Source of the DNA: Phytopythium helicoides
Taxonomy: Eukaryota; Oomycota; Peronosporomycetes; Pythiales; Pythiaceae
Assembly: GCA_024867545.1 (NCBI GenBank)
Contig: JANFNE010000007.1
Span: 434,001-498,000, forward strand
Reading direction: 5' to 3'
Length of the DNA: 64,000 nucleotides
Made by a program: the position numbers and the translations under genes. The notes below the pieces were generated by a model. That model saw only the letters and a program-made list of their open reading frames with translations. It was not told where the DNA came from and did not search any database. Positions 11,601-22,511 of the stretch are shown piece after piece. Numbering within the stretch: position 1 is the first letter of the stretch; each line of letters starts with the position of its first letter.

Positions 11601-11684
11601 GACGAAGATACGTTTGCAGATGATGGCGAGGACAGCGACACCAATATTGAGGACCTCAAAGAAATAGAGCCATTAGACGAGTGA
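8648..11684 (+). CDS. DENN-domain protein (Rab guanine-nucleotide exchange factor type)
   Basis: Exon model 8648-8917, 8985-9014, 9099-9191, 9250-10318, 10378-11684 gives 922 residues. The N-terminal part (to about residue 170) has coiled-coil character (QQLIAEKLQVEQLRTL, LQQEVERLHAVIEHLK). A Ser/Pro-rich stretch follows. The tripartite DENN domain runs from about residue 480: uDENN (VEICFPY, ADATFVLTLAS, MTYAICLRC), then CICLVTPFPFF, cDENN (VDQVLFLLGCL, ERKVLLVSEH, ALTTLLAPLQW), and dDENN with an acidic tail. DENN proteins activate Rab GTPases on membranes. Exons 4 and 5 are entered through AAG acceptors (9249, 10377), which are less usual; the 10319-10377 intron is the weakest point of the model. 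The start codon is only 14 nt after the FARS2 stop. Confidence 0.82.
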
Positions 11685-12362
11685 AAATACACACCAGTCA
11701 GAATGTGCACATATATTTGGTACACGCTGAGGTGGTGCTTCGACAGTGGATTCCTCACGAGTATCCCTGCAAACTCAAAATGGACTTCACATGGCCCAAC
11801 TTTAGCTTCACAGATCAGTTTATCAGTGAAACCGCTCTGAACGCAGGTTTGATGGTTGTTTTTGGCGACAAGCACTTTCAATTCCTTTCACCCTTTGACG
11901 ATCAGTGAAGCAAATATCCAGGAGTCTCTCTGCGCGCACGTTGGCTTTACCGAAGTGAAATCACATGCGCACTCCTCTGCTCCTGACAGTCGTATTGGTG
12001 CGATGCTCGTTTGTAGTGGTCTGCCATTGTTGAAATCTTGCACTCATTTGACGTCAATTTAGTGGAGTGCGAGCTGTAGCTGGGTGCACGCGTTGCAGGT
12101 ATCCCCGAACTCGTTACTTGGCTCGTGCTTTGATGATGCGTGGGTAGCATCGGTAGAATCGGAGCTGTCAATCTCTGCTGATGACCGCGACGTGGACGGC
12201 GACAAGCTTCATCCATTTCTCCACAAAGCATTGACCGAGCCACGCTTTTGGGTGATGTATTTACAGTTTTGCTATCGATTGGACTGATATTGTGTTCGAC
12301 TGACGCCTTGATGGCTGGATGACGCACCCTGACAGATTGAAGACCCAAGGACAGCAAAGGAT
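11685..12362. other. intergenic between DENN gene and GPCR gene
   Basis: About 680 bases. I see no supported gene. A short 5' exon carrying a signal peptide for the GPCR at 12363 could lie here, because the GPCR model starts without one and ACAG at 12333-12336 could be an acceptor, but I could not identify such an exon. Confidence 0.4.
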
Positions 12363-15143
12363 ATGGATAAGTTGTACCAACCCGACTGTCTTGAAGCTGG
12401 AGAAGTCTTCTACGGTGTTGGCTCGACTATTGATGAAAATGAGAATATTGTGGATCCAGGGTATGTCAACGGTACCCTTGTAGTGGAGCTGCATCCGTAT
12501 TCATCCCTGCGAGTCTCGACCATGCTGTTTGCAATTCTCGCTCAGGAGCTTGTAAGTATTGCTGTTGCAGATGTATTCTTGTGTATTTGAGTATAATCCT
12601 CACTGTTATGTCTTCAGCTCGGGTACAAGATATCATATCTTTCCCTTCAAACTAAGACGCGTTCGGCGCAGCGCATGTCGTCAAGTGGAGCTGGACTGTG
12701 TTCTCCTTCACATGTGCTGCTTGAAGTTCGTTCAGACGGGGAAACAGATTCATTTCTCGAGTATTCGCGGGAAACATATAGCTCGGCTAGCATCGGATAC
12801 TTTGGACGCGGTGGCATGTACACAACCACAAAGCTCATCAACGACGGTCAGAATACAAGCCTCTTCCCGCCAACTTTCGACGCCGCCTTCTGGCGCGACT
12901 ACGTTGACAGCGATGACCTGATCAACAGTCTCCCAGTATCGACGCTTACATCGAACAGTGACTACTTCCCTCCGTCGTACGAGACGTGCACAAATGGAAC
13001 ACTCGGGTGTGAAAACTATTGCACCTGGACAGAAGCGTGCGCTGACCGGATGGCAGCCGGAAACGAATGTCTGCTAGTTGTTATGTTTGACTCATTGATC
13101 GACACGGGCTACCTCCCAGCCGTACTTAGCAACCTGGGGATTCCAGGCAAGCTGTGCTACATCGGCTCAACCGCATCGACCGCGTTTGTTACAGAGATGG
13201 TGAAAAACGACACGCCTGTTGTGTTCTATTACTACGAGCCAGAACTCATGCCTGTCCGCCTGGATGGACTGATCCAACGGGTTTCTCTGCCTGCATACAC
13301 ACCAAAACTCGCCGCTGAAAACACAGCGACTTTTGGTGAAGATGGCCCTGGCACGGCGACAAGTAATCCAGTCAAGGTTGATTTTCCTTATGTGGAGCTT
13401 GACAAATATTCATCAACAGTGATTCAAGACTCTCCGCCAATTGAGTCGCTTATCAACCGCATTTCACTTTCATCTTTTGAAATCGACCAGCTCATTCGGC
13501 GCCATGCAGCATATCTATCTCTACCAAACCCGCCACCACGGCCCGGTTTCTCTGCTGCTTGTGCTTGGCTCAAAGTCCCAAGTAACTACAAGCTCTGGAG
13601 CCAATGGCTCGATCAACTGCCAAAATGCACCGTTGAGCAACATGTGACGTACACGTTTGCTGGCTGTTCTGTAAATGAAACTGTGGACGAGGCTTTTCCA
13701 AGAATCATAAACTTTGATTGGAAACTACCTGACCCTCGTGATCCTTCAAAGCCTTACAACTGTGATGGCGTATTGACAACACTACCACCATCGATAGAGA
13801 CGAGCAAAACCTGCAACTGGCTTAGCACCCACTACAGCACGTGGATTCAGTGGACGGATACAAAGCCGACCTGTTTTGCAGAGCACTACTCGTACAGTGT
13901 GTCAAGTTGTGATAGCAAGACTTCGCTGCGCACGATCGAGTTTTTCTGGAAAATTCCAGATAGTGAAAACGCATCACTATCACGTGAATGCACTGGCGGC
14001 ATTCAACTACCAGACACCACGCATATCGAGTGCGAGTACGTCATGTATGAAAGCAATGGATTCGTCATTGCCTTGGTTTGTGCTGTATTATTTAGCGTCT
14101 GCCTCGTGCTCTGCTTTGCTTATGTCGTGCATTTCCGGCACGCGCCAATCATCAAGCGATCTCAGTACCAATTTCTGCTGACTATGATTGTCGGAGCACT
14201 TTCGCTTACTTTGGCTACCATTACCTATGCTGGACCGCCTTCTTCCGCGACTTGTGTCATTCGACCAACCATCCTCACCTACGGCTTCACACTGGTCTTC
14301 GGCTCCCTCATGGTTAAATCGCTGCGCGTCTACCGAGTCTTCATGAAGTCGGCAATGAAGCGCGTTGTTCTGTCAGCAGTAACGATGTTCAAGATTCTCG
14401 CAGTCATCCTGATCATCGACACAGTTCTTCTGCTTCTATGGTTTTTAGTCGACCCTGGACTCGCTGTCACTACTCCTAAAGATGTCACCACAGAGTCGGG
14501 CGTCGTGACTGTGCCTATGGAGGCATGCAAATCCACAAGTTTTCTTTTCAACGCACTGCTTATCTTCTGGAAGGCCATGATGCTGTTTGCAGGTCTGTAC
14601 TTATCATTCTTGATCCGCAAGGTCTCAGCCGATTTTCAAGAATCAACTTGGATCTTTTCGTCCTCCCTAGTGGTGCTCTTCAGCAGCCTTCTACTGCTCG
14701 GTCTCGCTTACCTTGTTCAATTGACGGCTACAGCGTTCTACCTTCTGTTTGTATTCTTGTTACAAACGTCGGTATGCATTGTAGCAACGCTCATGCTACT
14801 ACCAAAACTTCTTCGGCACCGCGAAAATGTTGCCCAGAACACTGCGACAGCTGATACGACCTCAAGTGGCACCAGTAGCTCCGACATGAAGGGAGTGGTG
14901 CCTGACGGCAGCGGACCGACACCCAGGAAGCTTCCTGGATCATCACTACTCAGTGGCAAGAGTCAGCACATCAGTTTCTTCTCGAAGAAGAGCAACAGTA
15001 ACGTGGTACCTTCGAGCGTGCAAGTCACGCCCGTGGAAGCATTCTCTGGTCGATCCGAATCGAACAAGACATTTAAGCAGCGATCCGTCAACTCGCATGC
15101 TTCGGCTTCATCTAGAAAGCTGCCGTCCCAAACTCCGGAGTGA
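12363..15143 (+). CDS. Class C (GABA-B-type) 7TM receptor with substrate-binding-like ectodomain
   Basis: Exons 12363-12551 and 12618-15143 give 904 residues; the intron joins LAQEL|LGYKISYLSL. Residues to about 300 resemble a periplasmic-type ligand-binding domain (GLY-betaine/OpuAC kind: FWRDYVDS, YCTWTEACADRMAAG, VVFYYYEPELM). Next come two copies of a Cys/Trp module of about 70 residues (CAWLKVPSNYKLWSQW ... DWKLPDP; CNWLSTHYSTWIQW ... FWKIPDS). Seven hydrophobic helices lie at about 540-790, starting FVIALVCAVLFSVCLVLCF, with the class C hallmark LMVKSLRVYRVF. The cytoplasmic tail is Ser/Thr-rich. It is probably a plasma-membrane receptor for a small amino-acid-like ligand. No signal peptide is seen, so an upstream exon may be missing. 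Confidence 0.85.
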
Positions 15144-15675
15144 GATGCGCTACTTTCAGAAAATACACCATGTGCATTCACAGCCAGCTAGGTGAGATGA
15201 ACGACAAACTGAAGTTGAGGATCTGGTTGCTATTTAGGGGTCTTCAGTTTGTGTTCTTCAGAAATTGAGCCTAGGTTTGTCTACTTTACCCTCATATTGC
15301 AACTGACCACGTCGGACCCGACTGACACAAATCAAGTCAGCACACCCATCACATACCTCAGCTTTGCCGTATCTCAGATAGTCTCACGAACAGCTACGGC
15401 TGATGCGCAATGCCCACCAAGCAGAGCGGCGCTATACCGTATGCGGATAGGGCCTGATACAGTACCTCCACCACTCTTCCTGCCACGCCGGTCAGTCCTC
15501 CATTCATCCATCAATCGGGGATGCGACTCTTGAACGCCCTCATCTCAGTTTATTCCCGAACTTGCCTTCCGCCAAGCAGATCACAAGCCTACAGGACCCG
15601 ACGCCTGACCCAAACGCAAAGACCCTAGCGCCAAGCAGCTAAAATTCCTTTAGAAGAAACGTCCCAACCCTTGTG
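15144..15675. other. intergenic, no gene seen
   Basis: About 530 bases between the GPCR stop and the small membrane-protein gene; no motif or ORF with protein character. Confidence 0.5.
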
Positions 15676-16119
15676 ATGGCGGCGAAATCAGTGATTGGAG
15701 TACTTGGGCCACGATTACAGACGTTGGCGACAGCTTCGGCCGTATTTGGCGCATCCCTTGCAGCTGTGTATTCACTAGCGCTCGAGACGAAAGGCCAACC
15801 AATTGTCCGATTTCTACAGCCTTCGTACATTGAGCTGAGAGCCCCCAGGCAAGGCGCCGTCACGACCGGCGACGTGGTTCGAGCTTTCGAAGATCGTCCA
15901 TACATGATGACTGGAGCAGTCGGGATCCCTATCGGCTCAGCAGTCGCCTCGATCCAATTGTCAAAGTCTGCACTTCCGCTAGTCGAGCGTATCAGCCGAG
16001 CAAGTGCGTATGGCCAATTAGCAGTGATTGGTGTCGCGCTCGTCGCCATGATTATCCGAGACCGAGCCATGCAGCGACACAAGTACGAAAAGGAGCGCGC
16101 CAAGTGGTCTGCGAACTAG
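15676..16119 (+). CDS. Small two-helix membrane protein, function unknown
   Basis: Single exon, 147 residues from ATG 15676. Composition is normal and soluble segments alternate with two hydrophobic stretches: one near the N-terminus (ASAVFGASLAAVYSLA) and one near the C-terminus (YGQLAVIGVALVAMIIR). The C-terminus is basic (RAMQRHKYEKERAKW). A weak first helix with Ala/Ser and a basic start would also suit a mitochondrial inner- or outer-membrane protein. I do not recognise a family. The opposite strand is also open over the same interval, so coding on this strand rests on start context and protein-like composition. Confidence 0.5.
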   Translation: MAAKSVIGVLGPRLQTLATASAVFGASLAAVYSLALETKGQPIVRFLQPSYIELRAPRQGAVTTGDVVRAFEDRPYMMTGAVGIPIGSAVASIQLSKSALPLVERISRASAYGQLAVIGVALVAMIIRDRAMQRHKYEKERAKWSAN

Positions 16120-16831
16120 GAAGTATCATTACGTGATGTTGAGTAGAGTTCGCTCGAAGAACGACCTCCCAACCCTCACAAATGTATTTAGGTCAATTAC
16201 GAACACTTCCATTCAATCAACTGCGTTAGCAGGCATACTACTGTAACTTCGTCGTCGCGTGATAAAATAAACTGCCTTTGAACACTCTTCAAGAATTTAC
16301 CTTCTTTCTCTCTGCACAAATCTCGATGGAAATATCGCCCACTATTTCTTGTAAGAGCTAAGTGTTCATGAAATGTGCCGATAGCACTGACCTCGGCCCA
16401 TGGTTCAATCAAGCATGGGTCGATCGCTCTGAGCAGAGCTCTACGGCTGTAGTGGCAAGTGGTCTGCACTCCTATCTTCAATTAGCAAAAATGCGAATGA
16501 CTGAAGTAGCATTGCGAACATGTACCGTTGAGCGATATGAGCTCATCATGATCCTGCCATTTTCGAGTGTGCCGTATGAGCTGCACAATCAATAACGGCA
16601 GGTTCAATTTCAAACTCAAGCTACTTGCGAGATGTGTGTTCTGTGTCGTTGGCATCACAAGAGCCGCATTGCCAAACACTTTTGTGCTTATATCTCGTCG
16701 CTGTTTGCCTGGAGGGACCGAGACGCCTCTTGCCTACCCCTTGCTACCATGAGAGACCAAGCAAACATGCATATTTTGATCGGGCAGCGACGTTATTCTT
16801 CGCTTTCACGGCCATTTTTCCGCGAGTTTTT
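16120..16831. other. intergenic, no gene seen
   Basis: About 710 bases of lower GC content. Only short frames without recognisable features. A GPCR remnant begins at its end. Confidence 0.45.
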
Positions 16832-17190
16832 ATGTCATCTGCTAGGATGCACGAGATATTATTAGCCGTTTTCTTGCTCGTTGGTTCGGTGATTCTCGTG
16901 ACTTGGCTAGGTGTAAACCCATACGGTCACCACAGCATCTGGATTTATTACGGTTTGTAAAGAAGTTCGTCTTCATTTGCGCACGACTTATCGCCTGGAA
17001 GGCTTTGTGGGCTGTGCATGTCTATCACATCCGCAACGTGTCGACTTTCAGGAATCCACCTGCATCATCGCGTCGTCGATCGTGGTGCCGCACACAAGCA
17101 TCCTCGTGGTGGGACTCGCTTACTCGATCGAGATGTTGCCCATCTCATTCTTCCTCTTCCAGACGGCAACCGACCGACTGCGAAGCCCGT
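16832..17190 (+). pseudogene. Degraded class C GPCR fragment, related to the receptor at 12363-15143
   Basis: Three successive frames match consecutive parts of the intact receptor. MHEILLAVFLLVGSVILVTW corresponds to FKILAVILIIDTVLLLLWFL. About 16960-17050, in another frame, LIAWKALWAVHVYHIRNVST corresponds to LIFWKAMMLFAGLYLSFLIR. Then DFQESTCIIASSIVVPHTSI with LVVGLAYSIEMLPISFFLFQ corresponds to DFQESTWIFSSSLVVLFSSL with LLLGLAYLVQL. At least two frameshifts and loss of the rest make it a pseudogene covering roughly TM5 to TM7. It points to a former tandem receptor array. Confidence 0.7.
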
Positions 17191-17379
17191 GGCGAGCGAG
17201 ATCTTGCAGACTCGGAAGTTGCCTTTATGTACCCATGAGGATGTGACACGACGACGCGTCGCGCGTGGCTTGGTGCTTGGGGCGCCATCTGATTGGCCGC
17301 CCCATCGCAGGGCTAGGGTTCAAAACGAGCAGCTACGACCGTCTCACATTGGCAATTGGCACCGAGGGAGGCGACGACA

Positions 17380-18727
17380 ATGCTGGGGACGCGGAGCTTC
17401 GCGCGTGCGGGCGCCAAGTGGACGCGAACTGCGTGGTGAGGGCCTGGCCATGGCGTTCCGGAGGTCGTGAGGCAGAGAGTGATGGTGATCTGACGCGCCT
17501 GCGAGCAGGAGCACGCGCTTGCAGAGCTCGTTGGCGTACCGCGTGTTCGAGGAGGCGGACGCGCAGCCGACTAGGACAGCATTCGTGATGCACGGCATCC
17601 TGGGTACGTTGCGTTGGGCTCATCGTTGTGAGGAGGTGGTGGAGAATGCTGAGCGAGTTTGGCGCAGGCAACAAGCTCAACTGGCGCACGTTCTCGCAAA
17701 AGTGCGTGGCGAGATTGGTAGTGCGAGGGTGTGTGTGGAGAGAGTGACCGATCGGATGTGGTCGTGTGGCTTCTGCAGATTCACGGCCACCAACCCGGAC
17801 TGGCGTCTGGTGACGATTGATCTGCGAGGTGGGTGTTGTGTATGTCCTAATCGAGGTGCACGACTCGCTGACTACAAGTGGCACGACAGGGCACGGCGAC
17901 TCACCGACGTTCACGCCACCGCACAACCTCACAGCGTGCGCGCACGACATCATGTGAGACTTGGAACAGATTGATTGTCACTATAATTGCAATGTGGTCA
18001 TGTGTCCCTTGTTGACCGTAGCGCGCTCGCGGCGCAGCTGGATGTGGAGCCGGAGGCGATCTTTGGCCACTCGTTCGGGGGCAAAGTCGCGTTGACGTAT
18101 CTGCAGGAATGCCAGCAGCAATCGCGCACACTCCCCCGCCAGGTCTGGGTGCTGGATTCGCTTCCAGGGACCGGTTAGTGTTTGCTTTTTATGCATGGCC
18201 ACCAGAATAGCGCCTGAACACGCAGAAATCTCCAACGCGTTACAGCCAAGACCGACTACGCGAACCGCTCGCTTACTGCATCGATCGAGAGCGTTCTGCC
18301 GGCAGTCAAGGCTATCTCGTTGCCGATTCACTCCAAGTCGCAGCTCATCAAAGATCTGCAGGCGCAAGGAATCGGCCTCGGCGAAGCTCAATGGCTCACT
18401 ACGAATCTGCGTCAGACGAACTCGCAGCCTGAGGAATACGAGTGGAAAATGAACGTCGATGTGATCGAGCAGCTCTTCCAATCATTCCTAGCTACGGATT
18501 TGTGGCCGACTGTGCAAGATTCTCCCGCCGTCGAAGGTGAAGATGTGCACATCCATTTTGTGCGCGCCGAGAAGAACTCCATGTGGACTCCGCAGGTTCT
18601 CGCGGCGCTGGACGCGCTCAAGCAGCACAACGTGCACCACCACCTCCTCAGCAAGTCTGGTCATTGGGTGCACATTGACAACTTGCCCGGACTGCTGCAG
18701 ATTATCCAGTCCAATATGATTGCGTAG
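17380..18727 (+). CDS. Alpha/beta hydrolase, ABHD11-like
   Basis: Seven exons: 17380-17435 (or 17433), 17527 (or 17525)-17603, 17668-17701, 17779-17828, 17890-17953, 18022-18173, 18246-18727; 304 residues, close to ABHD11 (about 315). Joined landmarks: AFVMHGILGNKLNW (oxyanion HG), TIDLRGHGDSP, nucleophile elbow IFGHSFGGKVAL (Ser about residue 109), LDSLPGT, and SGHWVHIDNLPG with the catalytic His near residue 283. ABHD11 proteins are mitochondrial serine hydrolases; the N-terminus MLGTRSFARAGAKWTRTA would suit mitochondrial import. The first intron boundary can be drawn in two in-phase ways. The gene has unusually many tiny exons for its length. Confidence 0.87.
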
Positions 18728-19132
18728 ATGGATCCAGGAGTGGGGTTTAGGCAGGCGTTACAATGATAATGCAGTTCCTGCTTTTTCACTTGGTCATCGA
18801 AAACACATATCAAGCTCTCAAGTGTGTCGTCTGCCTCGGTTGCTGACTTGCAAGCCAGCCAAAAAATAAAAATAAAAATAAAAAATAAAGGCACGAGTTG
18901 CCACAGGTGGTTCCTTCCATTCATGAACGAATCCGAGCATAGAAAATAGAAAACAAGGAAAGTAGTAAAAACACCGAAAGCATGAGCATGAACATCTCCA
19001 CTTCAGATTAGACATGATCTTGAACATCCAGGCGCTGCACATCTAACTGAACACAGCTTTCAAACGCAATGCAGCTCAGTGAATGCTGCTGGTGCTTTAG
19101 CGAAATGCGCTAAATTGACTTGGGTGTTTGGC
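18728..19132. other. convergent intergenic spacer
   Basis: About 400 bases between the hydrolase and xylanase stop codons, with a simple A-rich AAAAT repeat at 18860-18885. No gene seen. Confidence 0.5.
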
Positions 19133-20326
19133 TTAGGTGCTCCATCCGCGGACGATGCCATCGTATGAGAGCTTGCGCACGAGCTTGGTGCCCTTTCCAC
19201 TCGGTTGGTACCAAGGAAGCGGCGTGGAGTTGGAAATCCAAGTGTACGTGTCGACAAAGTCCCAGATCGTGACGCCAACGCACTTAGATACTTGCTTGCA
19301 CGCCGCGACCGTGTTCTGGTACAGTGTCACCTGCTGGTTCTGTTGGTCCGTCGTCGGGTTAGTGTTGGGTGTCGACACATCGAGCTCCGTGACGGCGACA
19401 TCCAGGCCCAGTGCTGTGAAGCGGTTGAAGTTTTGGACCATGGCGGCTGTTGTAACAGTTTGCCCGACCGAAAGGTGCGACTGGAATCCGACGCCATTGA
19501 TTTCAATACCCTGGCTGATCAGCAACTTCACCATGTTGTACCCAGCAGTCGACTTGGCGTTGATCGTGTTGGTGTTGTAGTCGTTGTAGTACAGCTTGAC
19601 CTTGAGTCCGAGCTGTTTCTTGACAGCACTAGCCGTCTTGAACGCCGTCGAGATGTACTCGGTGCCAGTCTTCGTGTACCAGAACGATTTGCGGTACGTG
19701 GCATCGTCACCGATGACCTCGTTGACGACGTCCCATGCGTAGCATGAGTCGCCAAAGTGAGTCATGACCTTGGTGATGTGGTTGCTCAGCGCCTTGAGCA
19801 GGTCGTCTTTGCCGAGATTCTGCACCCACGTTGGCACCTGCGAGTGCTGTTTGAACCAAAGCAGGGGTTAAAAATCTACCCACAGCAGACTTGACATTGA
19901 ACTGGAAAGAAACGGTACCCAAACGAGCGTGTGGCAGCGAACCTTGGCGCCAGTGGACTTTGCCAAGGCGACAAGCTGGTCGGCGGCCGTATATGTGAAA
20001 ACATTTTGCTGCGGCTCAAGTGCGTCCCACTGCAATCAATGCGCAAATTGTGTTAGACTCGGAAAACCTGGTTTTCCGTTTCATATGCAGTATTCATGAA
20101 CCTTCATGGCGTTTGCCGGTGTGTAGATACCAAAGTCCTTGGTGTTCTTGAGCGCAGCGGTGTAATACGTGTCACTCGGTTCGAGGTTGGTGGCGGTGCC
20201 GAAGTACTTCCCCTGGGCCTTGGCGAGGTCGTTGAGACCATTCGAGCCCGTGTAGGTCGATGTCAGTTGGGAGGCGTTAGCGAGGGCCACGGAGCTCAGG
20301 ATCAGGCTCAACACGCGCTTCATCAT
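19133..20326 (-). CDS. Secreted GH10 endo-1,4-beta-xylanase
   Basis: Exons (minus) 20326-20102, 20029-19919, 19846-19133; 349 residues, all introns phase 0. A signal peptide is evident (MMKRVLSLILSSVALANAS). GH10 landmarks: GKYFGTATN, NAMKWDALEPQQNVF (formed across intron 1), VRCHTLVWHSQVPTWV (across intron 2), YAWDVVNEVIGDD with the acid/base Glu, LYYNDYNT, GFQSHLS, VAVTELDVSTP with the nucleophile Glu, and TIWDFVDTYTWI. It should cleave plant-wall xylan outside the cell. The retained W-H-x-Q and both glutamates suggest an active enzyme. It lies in a stretch of secreted-protein genes. Confidence 0.95.
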
Positions 20327-21381
20327 TGCAACTGGTGCCTTGTAGTTCTTGGGTGGCGAAACGAGAAGTGCGAACGAAGAGCGAGCAGACTGCAGAGTCG
20401 TCGTGGGAGCAGAAGGAAGAGCCTCGTGCACTGCTCGCGCGCTGTTCTGTAGTGTGCAACTCCGTGGCGTCACCATTAGGTGGTGTGCATCATATGGGAT
20501 CATGATGACGAGATCTGCAAACAAAACTGGCTAACGTGCGTTCGGGAGCGCCAGAAGGTTGAGCAGGGCAGCGACGCTGTACATGTGCATTCAAGTTTGC
20601 GTACGGACGGCAAGAGCACAATGATCACGAGTCGGACAACAGAGACGCTCCATGTAGAGGCCGAGCAGATGTGGATACAATATGACACGGGCTTGCAAGC
20701 GACGATCACGGCATTTCAGCCTGCGATATTCACCACAATTGCAACTCTCTCTCAGAGCGCCGTCCACATCTCATCGCAGAATTTATCAATTCACTCCGAC
20801 GTACAACGGTTGTAAATGATGTTTGGTATGTTATCCTTGATACAAGAGGCTCGAGGCTGACAGCGAATACGCATCTATTCAATCGCATAGCTGTCACTCC
20901 GATCTTGTGGTGTAAACGAAGAAAGATTCGCCGTTGAGACTGGTGATCACCACATCACCATGTCGCTGCTCTAGGCCTCAATGATCCCCTCATAGATCGC
21001 TGCAGATGGACATGCAGAACGATCGCCGCTCTCTGTGATCCACAAGTGAATCGTGGACGGACGCACTGGTTTTGCCGTTCGATCGCCACGCCGAATCATT
21101 CAAGGTCCGTGTCCTACTGCGAGGTCTACTCGTCCTCTACATGGTACTGCCGCATCTCTAGTCTCCGACTCGGTCTCACTATGGACTCGATCTCGCTCGT
21201 GTGCTTGTGCCCGTCTTGCAATCTCCGCTCGATGCTTGCAGTGATCAAACAACCCCGAAAAGCGTTAGCAGGTCTCGTCATTCGGTTGTAATCCAGTCGT
21301 AGGCCTTTTACCCGTAGGTAGGCGTTTTTGCCTCTCCACGCAAAAGCGTATCTTTCGAACCCAAGAGCTGCCTTGTCAATC
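20327..21381. other. divergent intergenic region of secreted-protein genes
   Basis: About 1.05 kb between the divergently transcribed xylanase and the secreted protein at 21382. No gene supported; it presumably holds both promoters. Confidence 0.5.
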
Positions 21382-22267
21382 ATGACGCCGTCTCGATCTC
21401 CGCTGGCGCTCCTGCTCGCCGCTGCCTTGGCTCTAGCGCTCTTCCTGGTGCCTACGACAGCTCTTAGACCCACTGGCACCGTGCCACCAGTGCTGCCGAG
21501 GCAGTTCAGCGCCGACGTGGTCGTGACTTCGCACTTGACGGAGCCGCAGCAGGCGTATCCGCCGTCCGTGCGTCGGCTGCGCGTGCTGTACGACTTTGAT
21601 CAGAAATTGGCGCGGGCTGAAGTGCTGCAGGGTCATGACCAAGGCAAGGTCTTCGTGCGTCGATACGACGCGGTGGGGAGCTGCATAGTTGGTGCTTCGG
21701 TCGAGGTTTGAAGATTGGAATGCTGACAGGATTCATGCTGGGCAGCAACGAGAGTACATGGCCAAGCGCGGCAAGTACCGAAGGTGTGAGCGCGCGTACT
21801 TGGGGGAGGAGATGCCTATTCCGGAGATCCCGTTTCCGCAGAGATTTGTCGTGAGTTTGCTATTTGAGACGACACATACACACATCCTTACACTTTCGTG
21901 CAGGGGGTCGAGAGCGTTCACGATGTGCCCTGCGAGCACTGGATCCACGCGTACGCCGACGTTCGCGTGCACATCTACAGTGAAGTCGCGACAGGAAGTA
22001 CGTTTCTCTGTTTGGAGCCAAGTGTTCCTGATGCACCCCAAAGCTTGACGTTTGAACTCTCTTTCAGCACCAATTCGCCTGACGGAAGAGAGTGTCGTCA
22101 ACGGTGTTCCAACGTTTTTGCTCACGTACGAACTGCACAATATCCAATTAGGGTCGCAGAATACGTCCGACTTCGGCGTCCCCGACGGCTTCACCCACAC
22201 CGAGTGCACGCGCAGCGTTACGGGGTTTCCGTACATTCACACCTTCCACTATTACCTGCGATTCTAA
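21382..22267 (+). CDS. Secreted protein of unknown function (about 229 aa)
   Basis: Exons 21382-21672, 21746-21850, 21904-21997, 22068-22267 give 229 residues. A strong signal peptide (SPLALLLAAALALALFLVP) is followed by a beta-rich extracellular domain: FSADVVVTSHLTEP, RVLYDFDQKLARAEV, VFVRRYDA, YRRCERAYL, VPCEHWIHAYAD, VRVHIYSEV, LLTYELHNIQLG, HTECTRS and a C-terminal FHYYLRF. Three Cys after the signal region (CERAYL, CEHW, HTEC) could form disulfides. The pattern 'LxxPxx..YDxxxxxxxxxx..C..W' is loosely like the N-terminal beta-domain of some cathepsin-like or ependymin-like proteins, but I cannot assign it. Intron boundaries are canonical. Confidence 0.72.
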
Positions 22268-22511
22268 AGGAAGCGTGCCAAACATCACGAAGAAAATGTT
22301 GTGCTGCATTAAGCCTGATTGCGGACACTCTCTGCTAGCTAACTACACGCTCATGGTCTTCAGTCAACACGTTAGAGCGCTTGAAAGACAGCCGAATCTT
22401 TTGCAGTGCCTCACACAACCACAGCTAAAAGAATCATGAAAGGAATAAGTGCCAACCGTGCGCCTCGAAACTCAAGCAAGTGTTGCTAAGCACACCACGT
22501 AGGGCCAGAGC

